Of a stretch of 64,000 bases of DNA, positions 53,408 through 62,223 are shown piece by piece; position 1 is the first letter of the stretch, and every line of letters starts with the position of its first letter. The notes under the pieces are model-generated. The model was not told the origin of the DNA. It searched no databases and saw only the letters and a program-made list of their open reading frames with translations. The translations under genes and the position numbers were made by a program. Origin of the DNA: CAG-390 sp045546615 (GTDB taxonomy: Bacteria > Bacillota > Clostridia > Oscillospirales > CAG-272); contig JAZQDD010000013.1 of the NCBI GenBank assembly GCA_045546615.1, forward strand, positions 31,177 through 95,176, read 5' to 3'.

Positions 53408-55273
53408 ATGCAGGATAAAAAATATCCGATTTTGGAGACTGTGAACTCTCCGAGTGATGTCAAGGCGCTTACCACAGCTCAAGCGGAACAGCTTGCGAGC
53501 GAGATAAGGGAATTTCTCATAGACAAGGTTTGCGTAACGGGCGGGCATCTCGCCTCAAATCTCGGAGTCGTTGAATTGACTCTTGCACTTCACCGTGTTT
53601 TTGATAGTCCAAGCGACAAGATCGTGTGGGATGTGGGGCATCAAAGCTATGTGCATAAGATTCTTACAGGTCGCCGTGAACAGTTTGATACGTTACGCAC
53701 GTCGGGCGGTCTTTCGGGATTCACCAAAAGAAGCGAAAGCGTGCATGACCCGTTTGGAGCGGGGCATAGCTCTACTTCGATTTCAGCCGCCCTCGGCATT
53801 GCGGAAGCGCAGAGAATAAAAAATGGTGAAAACTACGCCATCGCCGTCGTCGGGGACGGAGCATTTACGGGCGGTATGATACATGAGGCGCTCAACAATT
53901 GCGACGAACATAGCGGACTTCGGCTTATCGTAGTTATCAATGAAAATGAGATGTCCATCTCTAAAAACATAGGCGGCTTTGCCAAAAGCATTTCAAAGAT
54001 CCGTATGCGACCGGGATATTTTCGCACCAAAGCGGCGACACGCGGATTTTTAAAAAAGATACCTCTCATGGGCAATGCGCTTGTTTCGCTTGCGATTGGT
54101 ATTAAAAAATCGCTTAAAAATCTTCTGTACGGCTCTAATTATTTTGAAAATCTTGGTCTTTATTACCTTGGCCCCGTTGACGGAAATAATCTGGAGGACG
54201 TCGAAAATCTTCTCCGCGAGGCGAAAAAATGCGGCGGAAGCGCAGTTGTCCATCTTAAAACGAAAAAAGGAAAAGGCTATGCTCCGGCAGAGACAGAGCC
54301 GAACAGATTTCATTCCGTCTCTCCCAAAGGAAGCAAGCCTGCGGGCGGTTTTTCTTCCGCGTTTGGAGATATCATTTGTGAGTTTGCAACAAATGACGAG
54401 AGGATCTGCGCGATAACTGCCGCTATGAGTCAAGGAACGGGACTGACAAGGTTTGAAAACGAATTTCCCGATAGATTTTTTGACGTAGGTATTGCCGAGG
54501 AGCACGCCGTCACCTTTGCCGCAGGTCTCGCGGCTGACGGAATGCGCCCGATTTGCGCCATATATTCTACTTTTTTACAACGCGCGTACGATAACATTTT
54601 GCATGACGTTGCGCTTCAGGGCTTGCCCGTGCTTTTCTGTATTGATCGCGCGGGTCTTAACTCCGGCGACGGCGCTACACACCACGGCACGTTTGACGTT
54701 TCGTTTTTGTCGGGAATTCCTGACCTTAAAATTTATACTCCCGCCACCTACGGCGCTCTTCGCCGTGCGATGACTGAAGCTCTCGCGCTTGATGCGCCCG
54801 CCGCAATTCGTTATCCCAACGGAGTCGAGGACGAGCGTGTGGTAAAGGCGTTTTATGAGGGCAAAGAGGAGACTTGTATAGGTATTCGTACAGCCTTTGT
54901 TGAGGAAAATACCGACAGAGTTATTATCATCCACGGCAGAATGGCATCAACGGCTCTTGATGCGAGAAATGCTTTAGCAGAGAAAGGCGTTTTTTGCGGT
55001 GTAGTACTTTGCGAGTATATCGCGCCTTACAATGCGCTTGCCGCTGAAATAATGCAGGTGCTTCCAAGCGGAGCAAAAGTTCTTATCGCCGAGGAAGAGA
55101 TCATGCAGGGCGGCTTTGCGATGAATCTCTCGGATGCCTTGCGTAGGCTCGGTTGTACTAATGACATATCCGTGCGAGCTGTTGAAAATGCTTTCGTTAC
55201 CCCAAATGCAGGGCAGAGCATTTTTGAAGCCATGGGCGTTGATAAGGAGTCTCTTGTTAAAATACTTATGTAA
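53408..55273 (+). CDS. dxs: 1-deoxy-D-xylulose-5-phosphate synthase
   Basis: A 621-residue thiamine-diphosphate enzyme that starts the MEP pathway. VGHQSYVHK near residue 76 holds the catalytic His, GDGAFTGGMIHEALN near 148 is the TPP motif, and the central and C-terminal transketolase domains are complete. TTGGAG at 53396-53401 selects the ATG at 53408. There is no xseA/xseB or ispA neighbour, unlike the usual Firmicutes locus. Confidence 0.96.
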   Translation: MQDKKYPILETVNSPSDVKALTTAQAEQLASEIREFLIDKVCVTGGHLASNLGVVELTLALHRVFDSPSDKIVWDVGHQSYVHKILTGRREQFDTLRTSGGLSGFTKRSESVHDPFGAGHSSTSISAALGIAEAQRIKNGENYAIAVVGDGAFTGGMIHEALNNCDEHSGLRLIVVINENEMSISKNIGGFAKSISKIRMRPGYFRTKAATRGFLKKIPLMGNALVSLAIGIKKSLKNLLYGSNYFENLGLYYLGPVDGNNLEDVENLLREAKKCGGSAVVHLKTKKGKGYAPAETEPNRFHSVSPKGSKPAGGFSSAFGDIICEFATNDERICAITAAMSQGTGLTRFENEFPDRFFDVGIAEEHAVTFAAGLAADGMRPICAIYSTFLQRAYDNILHDVALQGLPVLFCIDRAGLNSGDGATHHGTFDVSFLSGIPDLKIYTPATYGALRRAMTEALALDAPAAIRYPNGVEDERVVKAFYEGKEETCIGIRTAFVEENTDRVIIIHGRMASTALDARNALAEKGVFCGVVLCEYIAPYNALAAEIMQVLPSGAKVLIAEEEIMQGGFAMNLSDALRRLGCTNDISVRAVENAFVTPNAGQSIFEAMGVDKESLVKILM

Positions 55274-55290
55274 AAAAGGATGATAAATAT

Positions 55291-55773
55291 ATGATACAAG
55301 CTGTGAAAGATAACGATATTAAAGAATGTGTGCATGTAATCAAGGAGAGTTTTTTGACTGTTGCCAACGAGTTTGGCTTTACGGTGGAAAATGCGCCTCG
55401 CTTTACTGCTTTTGCGACAACGGAGCAACGTTTAGCATGGCAATTAAATGACGAAAAACGCCCCATGTATGCCTTTGTTATTGACAATATGATTGTAGGA
55501 TATTATTCATTGTCACTGCAAAAAAACGGTGAATGCGAACTTAATAATTTATGCGTATTGCCTCGATTCAGGCATCAAAAAATAGGTGAAAAATTGCTAT
55601 TTCATTCATTTGAAACGGCAAAAAAATCGGGATGCTCAAAGATGAACATAGGCATTGTTGAAGAAAATCAAATACTCAAAAAATGGTATGAATCCTTTAA
55701 CTTTAAGCATATTGGAACACAAAAATTTGATTTCTTTCCATTTACTTGCGGTTATATGGAGCGTCCGTTATAA
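55291..55773 (+). CDS. GNAT-family N-acetyltransferase
   Basis: A 160-residue acetyltransferase. NNLCVLPRFRHQKIGEKLL near residues 89-107 includes the acetyl-CoA pyrophosphate-binding QKIGEKL motif, and NQILKKWYESFNF near 130 is the usual closing helix. The substrate is unknown. It is less GC-rich than its neighbours and lies between dxs and a bidirectional terminator; recent acquisition is possible but not shown. Confidence 0.85.
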   Translation: MIQAVKDNDIKECVHVIKESFLTVANEFGFTVENAPRFTAFATTEQRLAWQLNDEKRPMYAFVIDNMIVGYYSLSLQKNGECELNNLCVLPRFRHQKIGEKLLFHSFETAKKSGCSKMNIGIVEENQILKKWYESFNFKHIGTQKFDFFPFTCGYMERPL

Positions 55774-55781
55774 TAGACAAC

Positions 55782-55816
55782 AATACCCCGATGAAGCATT
55801 AATTCATCGGGGTATT
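55782..55816. terminator. Bidirectional terminator between GNAT gene and ldh
   Basis: AATACCCCGATGAA (55782-55795) pairs perfectly with TTCATCGGGGTATT (55803-55816). It sits between converging genes; the A/T flanks suit both directions. Confidence 0.9.
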
Positions 55817-55824
55817 TGCAATTT

Positions 55825-56775
55825 TTATATTTTTACTTCCAACTCGTCTATCACGCCTTTTAAGGCTTTGGCAGATGCACGCAGTTTGTTTTCCTCATCC
55901 TCGTTTAGCGGAATTTCCAAAACCTGCTCTATTCCGCGCCGTCCGATAATGCAGGGAAGTCCAAGGCATACCCCTTCAATTCCGTAGTGCCCGTCAGCAA
56001 GAGTGGAAACGGGGAGTATTGTATGCTCGTCTCTGACTATGGCAGAGGCTATTTTTTTTACCGACTCGGCAATCGCGTAGTAGGTCGCGCCCTTTGCCGC
56101 TATAATTCGATATGCGGCATCCCGTACGTTTTCAAAAATACCGCCAAATTCCGAGATGTCGCACCCTTGCGCACATTCTCGGCAAAAGCAACAAAGGTCT
56201 ACACCCGATACGTTAGCGCTGCTCCAGACAGCAACCTCACTGTCTCCATGCTCGCCGATTATAAAAGTATGCACGTTTCTGCTGTCGACACCAAGCTTGT
56301 CGCCAACGAGCTGTTTTAGCCTTGCGGTATCAAGCACAGTCCCCGAACCTATAACACGGTTTACGGGAAGAGCAGACCTTGCAAGCGTCACGTAGGTCAG
56401 CACGTCTACGGGATTTGTCACGACAAGTAAAATACCGTCAAAACCGACACGCGATATATTGTCTACGATGGACGAGAACACTCTCACGTTGCGATGAACG
56501 AGGTCGAGGCGTGTTTCTCCATCGCTTTGGCTTGCTCCCGCTGTAATGATTATGAGAGCCGCATCCGAAATATCTCGGTAATCTCCTGCGTATATTTCCA
56601 TGGGCGCATTGAATGGCACACCGTGCATGAGATCTGCCGCCTCGCCGTGTGCCTTTTCTTTATTTACGTCAATAAGCACTATTTCTGAAAAAAGTCTGCT
56701 GTGCATAAGGGCGTATGCCGAGGTTGCTCCTACGTTTCCGCATCCTATTATTGCGCATTTTCTGATATTCATCAT
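55825..56775 (-). CDS. ldh: L-lactate dehydrogenase
   Basis: A 316-residue NAD-dependent LDH. GCGNVGAT near 11-18 and Asp36 bind NAD; the substrate loop reads ASQSDGETR with Gln83 in the lactate-specifying position; the catalytic His lies in IGEHGDS near residue 193. It reduces pyruvate to lactate with NADH, an alternative NADH sink to the fumarate-reduction operon. The first ATG follows GGAGATAAAG and is a likely single-gene transcript between two terminators. A Rex site was sought upstream but not found in complete form. Confidence 0.93.
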   Translation of the reverse strand: MMNIRKCAIIGCGNVGATSAYALMHSRLFSEIVLIDVNKEKAHGEAADLMHGVPFNAPMEIYAGDYRDISDAALIIITAGASQSDGETRLDLVHRNVRVFSSIVDNISRVGFDGILLVVTNPVDVLTYVTLARSALPVNRVIGSGTVLDTARLKQLVGDKLGVDSRNVHTFIIGEHGDSEVAVWSSANVSGVDLCCFCRECAQGCDISEFGGIFENVRDAAYRIIAAKGATYYAIAESVKKIASAIVRDEHTILPVSTLADGHYGIEGVCLGLPCIIGRRGIEQVLEIPLNEDEENKLRASAKALKGVIDELEVKI

Positions 56776-56871
56776 CTTTATCTCCTAATAAAGTGTTTGC
56801 GCAATTATTATTTGTTAAAAGTCCGAGCTTTATAAAGCGCATGAAAATTTTCTACTGGTAATTTTAACTAT

Positions 56872-56913
56872 AAAAAAATCACCGATCAAATGTAATTCAA
56901 TCGGTGATTTTTT
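56872..56913 (-). terminator. Terminator overlapping the end of the unknown gene
   Basis: On the minus strand, AAAAAATCACCGAT (56913-56900) pairs with ATCGGTGATTTTTT (56886-56873). The stop codon of the 146-residue gene lies in the loop, so its last codons form the hairpin arm. Confidence 0.88.
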
Positions 56914-57337
56914 CAAACGCTTCTACTTTTAATAAAAAATCGTTAATAATTTTTGCGGCTTTTGTAATCGAGCATTCGCCGCCGTCAAATCCGAGCGCGG
57001 TTACCGAGTCAGCGATAACGTCCATCGCAAGCGAGGATATGTTTGCACACGCAACGTAAAGTCGCTCGTCGGAATACGGCTCGTTTTCTTCAAGGGATGC
57101 GGCTTCGGCTGCATACCGACCGAAAAGGTCTGCGTAAGCAGATATAGCTTCGGCGGCTATGGCGAAGGACGAGCGCGCATCTTCAATGCTTTTTTCACTT
57201 GCTTTAAAGGAAAAAGTGGCGAGCATTCCTTTTGAGTTCCACGAATCTGTGATGCCTCTTAAAAAACTTGCGAGATCCACTGCGCTTTTGTTTGCGGATT
57301 TTTTGATAAGAAGCAGGGAAGAGCCTTTTGCGTTCAT
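56897..57337 (-). CDS. Unknown small helical protein
   Basis: A 146-residue protein that I do not recognise. It is rich in Ala, Ser and Glu and appears mostly helical, with no membrane segment or signal peptide. GAAAGGTA upstream supports the ATG at 57337; the open frame runs further upstream through a terminator and was not used. It is isolated between two terminators, so it needs its own promoter, which I could not identify with confidence; read-through from khpA is the alternative. Confidence 0.65.
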   Translation of the reverse strand: MNAKGSSLLLIKKSANKSAVDLASFLRGITDSWNSKGMLATFSFKASEKSIEDARSSFAIAAEAISAYADLFGRYAAEAASLEENEPYSDERLYVACANISSLAMDVIADSVTALGFDGGECSITKAAKIINDFLLKVEAFEKITD

Positions 57338-57355
57338 TTTAGTACCTTTCAATGA

Positions 57356-57391
57356 AAAAAGGGCAGAGGCATAAATGCTTCGGCCCTTTTT
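57356..57391 (-). terminator. Terminator of ylxM-ffh-rpsP-khpA
   Basis: On the minus strand, AAAAAGGGC (57391-57383) and GCCCTTTTT (57364-57356) form the stem with an inner GCAT/ATGC pairing, then a T-run. It lies eight bases after khpA. Confidence 0.88.
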
Positions 57392-57398
57392 ACCGCTA

Positions 57399-57632
57399 TT
57401 ATTGGATATCCACGGTAACCTTTTTGCCGGAACCTGCGGATGCGGCCTTGATGACCGTGCGTATCGCCTTGGCAATCTTGCCGTGACGGCCGATTACCAT
57501 ACCCATCTCCTCTTCAGCAACCTTCAAAACAAGCTCGATGCTGTTGGCATCTTCGTTGCGGGTGATGCTGATCTGATCGGGAGTATCAACGATAGCGGAC
57601 ACGATATCAAGCAAAAGCTTTTCGAGATTCAT
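57399..57632 (-). CDS. khpA: KH-domain RNA-binding protein KhpA
   Basis: A 77-residue protein with a type II KH fold and the GRHGK RNA-binding loop near residues 47-51. KhpA binds RNA with KhpB and affects division and translation in Firmicutes. It follows rpsP by 14 bases as usual. The normal next genes rimM, trmD and rplS are missing here. Confidence 0.95.
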   Translation of the reverse strand: MNLEKLLLDIVSAIVDTPDQISITRNEDANSIELVLKVAEEEMGMVIGRHGKIAKAIRTVIKAASAGSGKKVTVDIQ

Positions 57633-57646
57633 ATCGCTTCCTCGAA

Positions 57647-57886
57647 TTACTCGGTGATGCCGGCCTTCTTGAGAAGAGCCTTAACAGTCTCAGTGGGCTG
57701 AACACCGTTTGCAATCCAAGCTTTAGCTTTGTCGGCATCGATCTTAAGCTCGTTAGCTGCGAGGGGGTTGTAGTAACCGATCTCGTCGATAAATCTGCCG
57801 TTTCTGGGGGAACGCTCATCTGCTACGATTACACGATAGAAGGGGCTCTTTTTTGCGCCGTCTCTTCTGAGTCTCATTTTAACCAT
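57647..57886 (-). CDS. rpsP: 30S ribosomal protein S16
   Basis: A 79-residue S16 (MVKMRLRRDGAKKSPFYRVI, DERSPRNGRFIDEIGYYNP). AAGGAGAAT precedes the ATG. Standard position between ffh and khpA. Confidence 0.97.
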   Translation of the reverse strand: MVKMRLRRDGAKKSPFYRVIVADERSPRNGRFIDEIGYYNPLAANELKIDADKAKAWIANGVQPTETVKALLKKAGITE

Positions 57887-57933
57887 TTTCTTTATTCTCC
57901 TTTATGTTTGGTTATAAATTTTATTGAAATCCT

Positions 57934-59259
57934 TTAGAAAGGAAATTTCATACGTTTTTTTCCGCGTCCTGCGCCTGCGAACTGCTTCATCATCTTTTTG
58001 GTTTGTTCAAATTGCTTCAGCAGACGGTTTACTTCCTCAATGGAAGTGCCGCTTCCCGCGGCGATGCGCTTCTTGCGTGAGTGGTTGATTATATCGGGCT
58101 TGGCTCTTTCTTTAGGCGTCATTGACTTTATGACCGCCTCAACCTTTCCGAGAGCTTTCTCATCGATCTGTGCGTTTTTTAAGGCAGAGGAGTTCATACC
58201 GGGCATCATGCCAAGTATCTGATCGAGACTGCCCATCTTCTTTATTTGAGCAAATTGCTCAAGATAATCGTCGAGGGTAAACGATTGATCCCTCATCTTC
58301 TTTTCAAGCTCTGCCGCTTTTTTCTCGTCATAGGCTTGTTCAGCCTTTTCTATAAGCGAGAGAACGTCGCCCATGCCGAGGATTCGGCTTGCCATTCGGT
58401 CGGGGTGGAATGGCTCTATTGCATCGATCTTTTCACCCGTTCCGATGAATTTGATGGGCTTGCCCGTGACGTATCTGACGGACAGTGCAGCACCTCCGCG
58501 AGTGTCGCCGTCAAGCTTTGTAAGGATAACACCCGTGATATCAAGAAGCTCGTTAAACTTCTCGGCAACGTTTACGGCGTCCTGACCGATCATGGCGTCT
58601 ACGGTAAGCAGAATTTCCGTAGGATTTGTCTTTTCCTTGATGGAACAAAGCTCATCCATCAGCACCTCGTCTATGTGGAGGCGTCCTGCGGTATCGATAA
58701 ACACCATATCGCAGAAATTATCTTTTGCGTACTTCATCGCTTCCGTAGCGATGAGGACGGGGGATTTATCGTTACCAAGTGTGAAAACGGGAATTCCCGT
58801 TGCTTCGCCAAGTATCTGGAGCTGTTTTATGGCGGCGGGGCGGTAAATATCGCACGCAACGAGCAGAGGACGCTTTCCTTGCTTTTTATACATGGAAGCG
58901 AGCTTGGCGGCGTGTGTTGTCTTACCTGCGCCCTGAAGACCGACCATCATGACCACTGTCGGGGGCTGCGATGCTATCTGGAGCTTTGACTGACTGCCGC
59001 CCATTATAGCGGTAAGCTCCTCATTGACTATTTTAACTATCTGTTGAGCGGGGAGGAGTGACTCAAGAACGTCAGAGCCAACCGCACGCTCGGTTACTGT
59101 TTTGACAAATTCGCGAACTACCTTAAAATTTACATCAGCTTCAAGAAGAGCAAGCTTTATTTCGCGCATACCTGCGCGAACGTCAGCCTCGGTGAGTTTA
59201 CCTTTGCTTTTGAAGCGTTTGAAGGCAGCGGACAATTTATCGCTAAGACTTTGGAACAT
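57934..59259 (-). CDS. ffh: Signal recognition particle GTPase Ffh
   Basis: A 441-residue SRP protein that targets membrane proteins cotranslationally. NG domain: GLQGAGKTTHAAKLA near 103-117, DTAGR near 190 and TKLDGDTRGG near 246. The C-terminal M domain is Met-rich (KKMGSLDQILGMMPGMN near 345-361). AAAGGAGG precedes the start. It follows ylxM, as in most Firmicutes. Confidence 0.97.
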   Translation of the reverse strand: MFQSLSDKLSAAFKRFKSKGKLTEADVRAGMREIKLALLEADVNFKVVREFVKTVTERAVGSDVLESLLPAQQIVKIVNEELTAIMGGSQSKLQIASQPPTVVMMVGLQGAGKTTHAAKLASMYKKQGKRPLLVACDIYRPAAIKQLQILGEATGIPVFTLGNDKSPVLIATEAMKYAKDNFCDMVFIDTAGRLHIDEVLMDELCSIKEKTNPTEILLTVDAMIGQDAVNVAEKFNELLDITGVILTKLDGDTRGGAALSVRYVTGKPIKFIGTGEKIDAIEPFHPDRMASRILGMGDVLSLIEKAEQAYDEKKAAELEKKMRDQSFTLDDYLEQFAQIKKMGSLDQILGMMPGMNSSALKNAQIDEKALGKVEAVIKSMTPKERAKPDIINHSRKKRIAAGSGTSIEEVNRLLKQFEQTKKMMKQFAGAGRGKKRMKFPF

Positions 59260-59291
59260 GACCGTTTACCTCCTTTATCAAAAACTTGTTT

Positions 59292-59615
59292 TCAGCTTTT
59301 TATTTCTCGCCTTATAAGGCGTATTAGTTCTTTGGCTTCACCCTCATCAACGAGCTGTTCCGCTTTTTGGGCACATGACTCTATTACTCGGAATTTTCTT
59401 GCCGCACCGAGCTTTTCCTCATACTGCAAAAGTTCGTCACCCGCCTTTTTTATAAGCTCCCTTGCACCTTGCCGTGTTATAGAGAGCGCGGCGGATATTT
59501 CGGACAGCGACATATCCTCATTGTAATACATATCAAGCAGTGTACGGCGGCGCTCCGTTAAAAGCTCGCCGTAAAAATCAAGGAGATATCCTATCTCAAC
59601 CTGCTTTTCAAACAT
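59292..59615 (-). CDS. ylxM: YlxM/UPF0122 helix-turn-helix protein
   Basis: A 107-residue sigma-70 region-4-like protein with the helix-turn-helix MSLSEISAALSITRQGARE near residues 34-52. YlxM modulates SRP function in some Gram-positives. CGGAGG precedes the start; a consensus promoter lies just upstream. Confidence 0.94.
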   Translation of the reverse strand: MFEKQVEIGYLLDFYGELLTERRRTLLDMYYNEDMSLSEISAALSITRQGARELIKKAGDELLQYEEKLGAARKFRVIESCAQKAEQLVDEGEAKELIRLIRREIKS

Positions 59616-59656
59616 TTTTGTGCCTCCGAGTTGGTGTAAAGCAAAACACTTTACAG

Positions 59657-59685
59657 ATTATAACACGCTTTTGCTATTTTGTCAA
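59657..59685 (-). promoter_or_regulatory. Consensus promoter of ylxM-ffh-rpsP-khpA
   Basis: On the minus strand, TTGACA (59685-59680) and TATAAT (59662-59657) are separated by 17 bases, a perfect sigma-A promoter, 42 bases before the ylxM start. Confidence 0.92.
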
Positions 59686-59696
59686 TACCTTTAATT

Positions 59697-59721
59697 AAAA
59701 AATCCCCACTTTCGTGGGGAT
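59697..59721 (-). terminator. Terminator of the SGNH hydrolase gene
   Basis: On the minus strand, ATCCCCAC and GTGGGGAT close a four-base GAAA loop (59721-59702), followed by TTTTTA. It lies just before the ylxM promoter. Confidence 0.92.
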
Positions 59722-59728
59722 AATTTTA

Positions 59729-60724
59729 TTATTTTTCAAGCTCCTTCTTGATGGCGTCGGCAAGATTTCTGCCATAGTGCAAAAATCCGAGGTCGTTGGG
59801 GTGCAGGAACTTGTCAGAGAAGCATTCGGGATCGAAAGGAACAAAGCTAAAGCAATCAATAACGGTGATGTGGCCAAGCTCCTCGGCGAGAGCCTCAAAC
59901 TGTCTGCCTACGTTTTTGAAAGAACCGACGTCGCGGGATTCTTTGTGGTCACCGCGCCAAATGGGAGCGAGCGCGAAAATGCGGGCATTAGGGTAAAGCG
60001 CGATAAGGTTTTCGTAAAAGCGGCGGGATGTGTCAAGGAATTTGTCTTTTCCGCGCGCATTCCAGTCGTTGGTTCCGTATGCAACGGTGATTATATCGGG
60101 GTCGAAATCGTCGCGCATAGCGGCAAGTTCAGGGTGGAAGAACTCTCCGCCGATGCCCTTGTTTACAGCGTCTGCATCAAGTGCCGCCGCAAGCTGTGTA
60201 GCGTATGAGTTTTCGGGCTTTACTGCATTGTAGCCCTGTGTGATGGAGTCACCGAAAATAAGCATCTTGAGGGACTTCGTGTAGGGAGTTATCTCCGCAC
60301 CGTCGTCAAGACAAAGCTCCGTAATACAGCTCTTTGCAGACCAAGGGAATATGATCTTTATATGCTTTTTGCCCTCGCCGAGAGAAAAATACTTTTTAAC
60401 GGCGATCTTCTTGCAACTGTGGCAGAAGTTTTCAGTAAGCTCACCTATGCGCTCGTTGTTCGAGAAAACGCTGAACGTAAAGTAATTTCTCGACGATCCA
60501 GGTGCTTCGCATACGCCGAGGGTAAGGTTTTCACTGTTTGTATCAAATTCAAAAGAAATGCCCGCGCTGGAGAGACATTTTTTATAAAAATCAGCTCTTG
60601 TGCCGTTTCTGTACATTTCCTCCTGCTCGTTTGTAAATCTGAAAAAATTAACACCTTCGGCGCATTCCTCGATGCGAGCCGCGCCAAAGCTTATACTTTT
60701 TAATTGGTCAAATGAAAGCTTCAT
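59729..60724 (-). CDS. SGNH/GDSL-family hydrolase
   Basis: A 331-residue two-part protein: about 145 N-terminal residues of beta-rich type, then an SGNH esterase domain. GDSIT holds Ser160, GTND holds Asn219, and HPND holds His308; the acid residue is probably the Asp four positions before it. No signal peptide is present, so it is probably cytoplasmic. Family relatives remove acetyl or other acyl groups from carbohydrates. GGAGG precedes the ATG at 60724; an upstream in-frame start is not supported. Confidence 0.85.
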   Translation of the reverse strand: MKLSFDQLKSISFGAARIEECAEGVNFFRFTNEQEEMYRNGTRADFYKKCLSSAGISFEFDTNSENLTLGVCEAPGSSRNYFTFSVFSNNERIGELTENFCHSCKKIAVKKYFSLGEGKKHIKIIFPWSAKSCITELCLDDGAEITPYTKSLKMLIFGDSITQGYNAVKPENSYATQLAAALDADAVNKGIGGEFFHPELAAMRDDFDPDIITVAYGTNDWNARGKDKFLDTSRRFYENLIALYPNARIFALAPIWRGDHKESRDVGSFKNVGRQFEALAEELGHITVIDCFSFVPFDPECFSDKFLHPNDLGFLHYGRNLADAIKKELEK

Positions 60725-60750
60725 TATCGATCCTCCGTGCATTTTTCCTA

Positions 60751-60779
60751 ATTTTAGCATATAAACTCAAAAATGTAAA
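60751..60779 (-). promoter_or_regulatory. Promoter of the SGNH hydrolase gene
   Basis: On the minus strand, TTTACA (60779-60774) and TAAAAT (60756-60751) are 17 bases apart, about 27 bases before the ATG. Confidence 0.7.
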
Positions 60780-60828
60780 GCGTTATAAAAAAAATAGAAG
60801 AAAAAACTTGATATTTTTTCTTTTTTTC

Positions 60829-60857
60829 TTGACATGAGCCTTTATAAGTGCTATTAT
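60829..60857 (+). promoter_or_regulatory. Promoter of the antiporter gene
   Basis: TTGACA at 60829-60834 and TATTAT at 60852-60857 with a 17-base spacer. A purine-rich then pyrimidine-rich tract (60797-60828) lies upstream between the two divergent promoters. Confidence 0.82.
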
Positions 60858-60895
60858 TTGTAGGTATTAAATAAAACAAAAAAGGAATCTTTTTC

Positions 60896-62173
60896 ATGGA
60901 AATCTTACTTTGTATCTCTATTGCCCTCGCAGTAGGTCTTGCTATGTCAAGACTTATGAAAGTGCTCAACTTGCCTGCGGTAACGGGTTATCTTATATCC
61001 GGTATACTCGTAGGTCCGTTTTGCCTTGGCGCACTGGGGATTGAGGGACTTGGCTTCATTAGCCTTGAAGCGGTTGAACATCTTGGAATAATCAGCGACG
61101 TTGCTCTCGGCTTTATTGCTTTTGCTATAGGTAACGAATTCAGGCTTTCCGAGCTCAAGCACATTGGAAAGCAGGCGCTTGTCATCGGTATTTTCCAAGC
61201 CGTCTTTACAACGCTTGTCGTTGATGCGGTTCTTATCGGTGTTCATTTCGTGATCGGAGATAAGCTTCCGATATCCACGGCAATCATTCTCGGAGCGATT
61301 GCCTCTGCCACAGCCCCCGCCGCAACTCTGATGGTCGTCAGACAGTATAAGGCGAAGGGTAAGCTGACTGATCTTTTGCTTCCTGTCGTTGCCCTCGATG
61401 ATGCCGTGGGACTCATCGTATTTTCCGTCTCCTTCGGTGTAGCAAGAGCTTTGACTACGTCCCAAGTTGACGTTGTTTCCATTGCGGTCGAGCCTCTTGT
61501 TGAGATCATCGGCTCATTGCTTCTCGGTCTGGTTATGGGCTTTTTGTTCTCTTTTGCGGAGCGTTTCTTTCACTCTAATTCAAAGCGCCTTTCTCTGGCG
61601 GTGACTGCTGTTATTCTTACCGTTGCCCTTTCTCAGCTTCAGTTTGAGGTGGGCGGCGTTCATGTTCATTTTTCCACCTTGCTCGTGTGCATGATGCTCG
61701 CTACCGTTTTTTGCAATGTTTGCGATTTTTCCCCCGAGATCATGGACAGAACGGACAAATGGACGTACCCCTTGTTTATCCTTTTCTTTGTAATAAGCGG
61801 CGCGGAGCTTGATCTTAGCATTTTGTCCGATATCGTTGTTATAGGTATAGGAGTTATCTATATTATTTCGCGCTCTGCAGGTAAGTATTTTGGTGCAAGT
61901 ATAAGCGCGAAAATGACTAACTGTGACGGAAATATCGTCAAGAACCTCGGCATAACGCTTCTGCCGCAAGCGGGCGTTGCTCTCGGAATGGCTATGACGG
62001 TAGCAAAATCCGACGTGGGCAGAGGATCGGTTATCAGAAATATAGTTCTCTTCGGAGTTCTTATTTATGAGCTTGTCGGACCTATGCTGACAAAGATGGC
62101 GCTTACCAGGGCTGGTGACATCTCCCCCAAGGAGGCAGGAAAGACCGCTCGTAAGCTCCCCGCACAGAAATAA
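60896..62173 (+). CDS. Cation:proton antiporter, Kef/CPA2 type without regulatory domain
   Basis: A 425-residue membrane protein with about twelve helices and CPA2 features: GYLISGILVGPFCLG near 29-43, a conserved AFAIGNEFRLSEL stretch near 76-88, and the ion-site helix ALDDAVGLIVFS near 165-176 with paired acidic residues. It ends soon after the last helix and lacks the TrkA-N nucleotide-binding domain of KefB/KefC. It probably exchanges Na+ or K+ for H+. Start preceded by AAAAGGAA. Single-gene transcript. Confidence 0.88.
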   Translation: MEILLCISIALAVGLAMSRLMKVLNLPAVTGYLISGILVGPFCLGALGIEGLGFISLEAVEHLGIISDVALGFIAFAIGNEFRLSELKHIGKQALVIGIFQAVFTTLVVDAVLIGVHFVIGDKLPISTAIILGAIASATAPAATLMVVRQYKAKGKLTDLLLPVVALDDAVGLIVFSVSFGVARALTTSQVDVVSIAVEPLVEIIGSLLLGLVMGFLFSFAERFFHSNSKRLSLAVTAVILTVALSQLQFEVGGVHVHFSTLLVCMMLATVFCNVCDFSPEIMDRTDKWTYPLFILFFVISGAELDLSILSDIVVIGIGVIYIISRSAGKYFGASISAKMTNCDGNIVKNLGITLLPQAGVALGMAMTVAKSDVGRGSVIRNIVLFGVLIYELVGPMLTKMALTRAGDISPKEAGKTARKLPAQK

Positions 62174-62177
62174 ACCC

Positions 62178-62204
62178 AAAGCGGTGTCCACGGACACCGC
62201 TTTT
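62178..62204 (+). terminator. Terminator after the antiporter gene
   Basis: AAAGCGGTGTCC and GGACACCGCTTTT form a perfect stem (the short AC loop opens by one or more pairs), followed by TTTT. The namZ ribosome binding site lies immediately after it, so namZ transcription may depend on read-through. Confidence 0.82.
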
Positions 62205-62223
62205 GAAAATTAAGGAGAAAGAT

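Noticed and set aside
56776..56871. Rex operator upstream of ldh
   Set aside because: Only a half-site-like TTGTTAA is present; no full inverted repeat could be read.
60797..60828. Terminator in the divergent region before the antiporter
   Set aside because: The purine/pyrimidine tract can fold only into an A-T stem and lies between divergent promoters, so a terminator has no clear purpose there.
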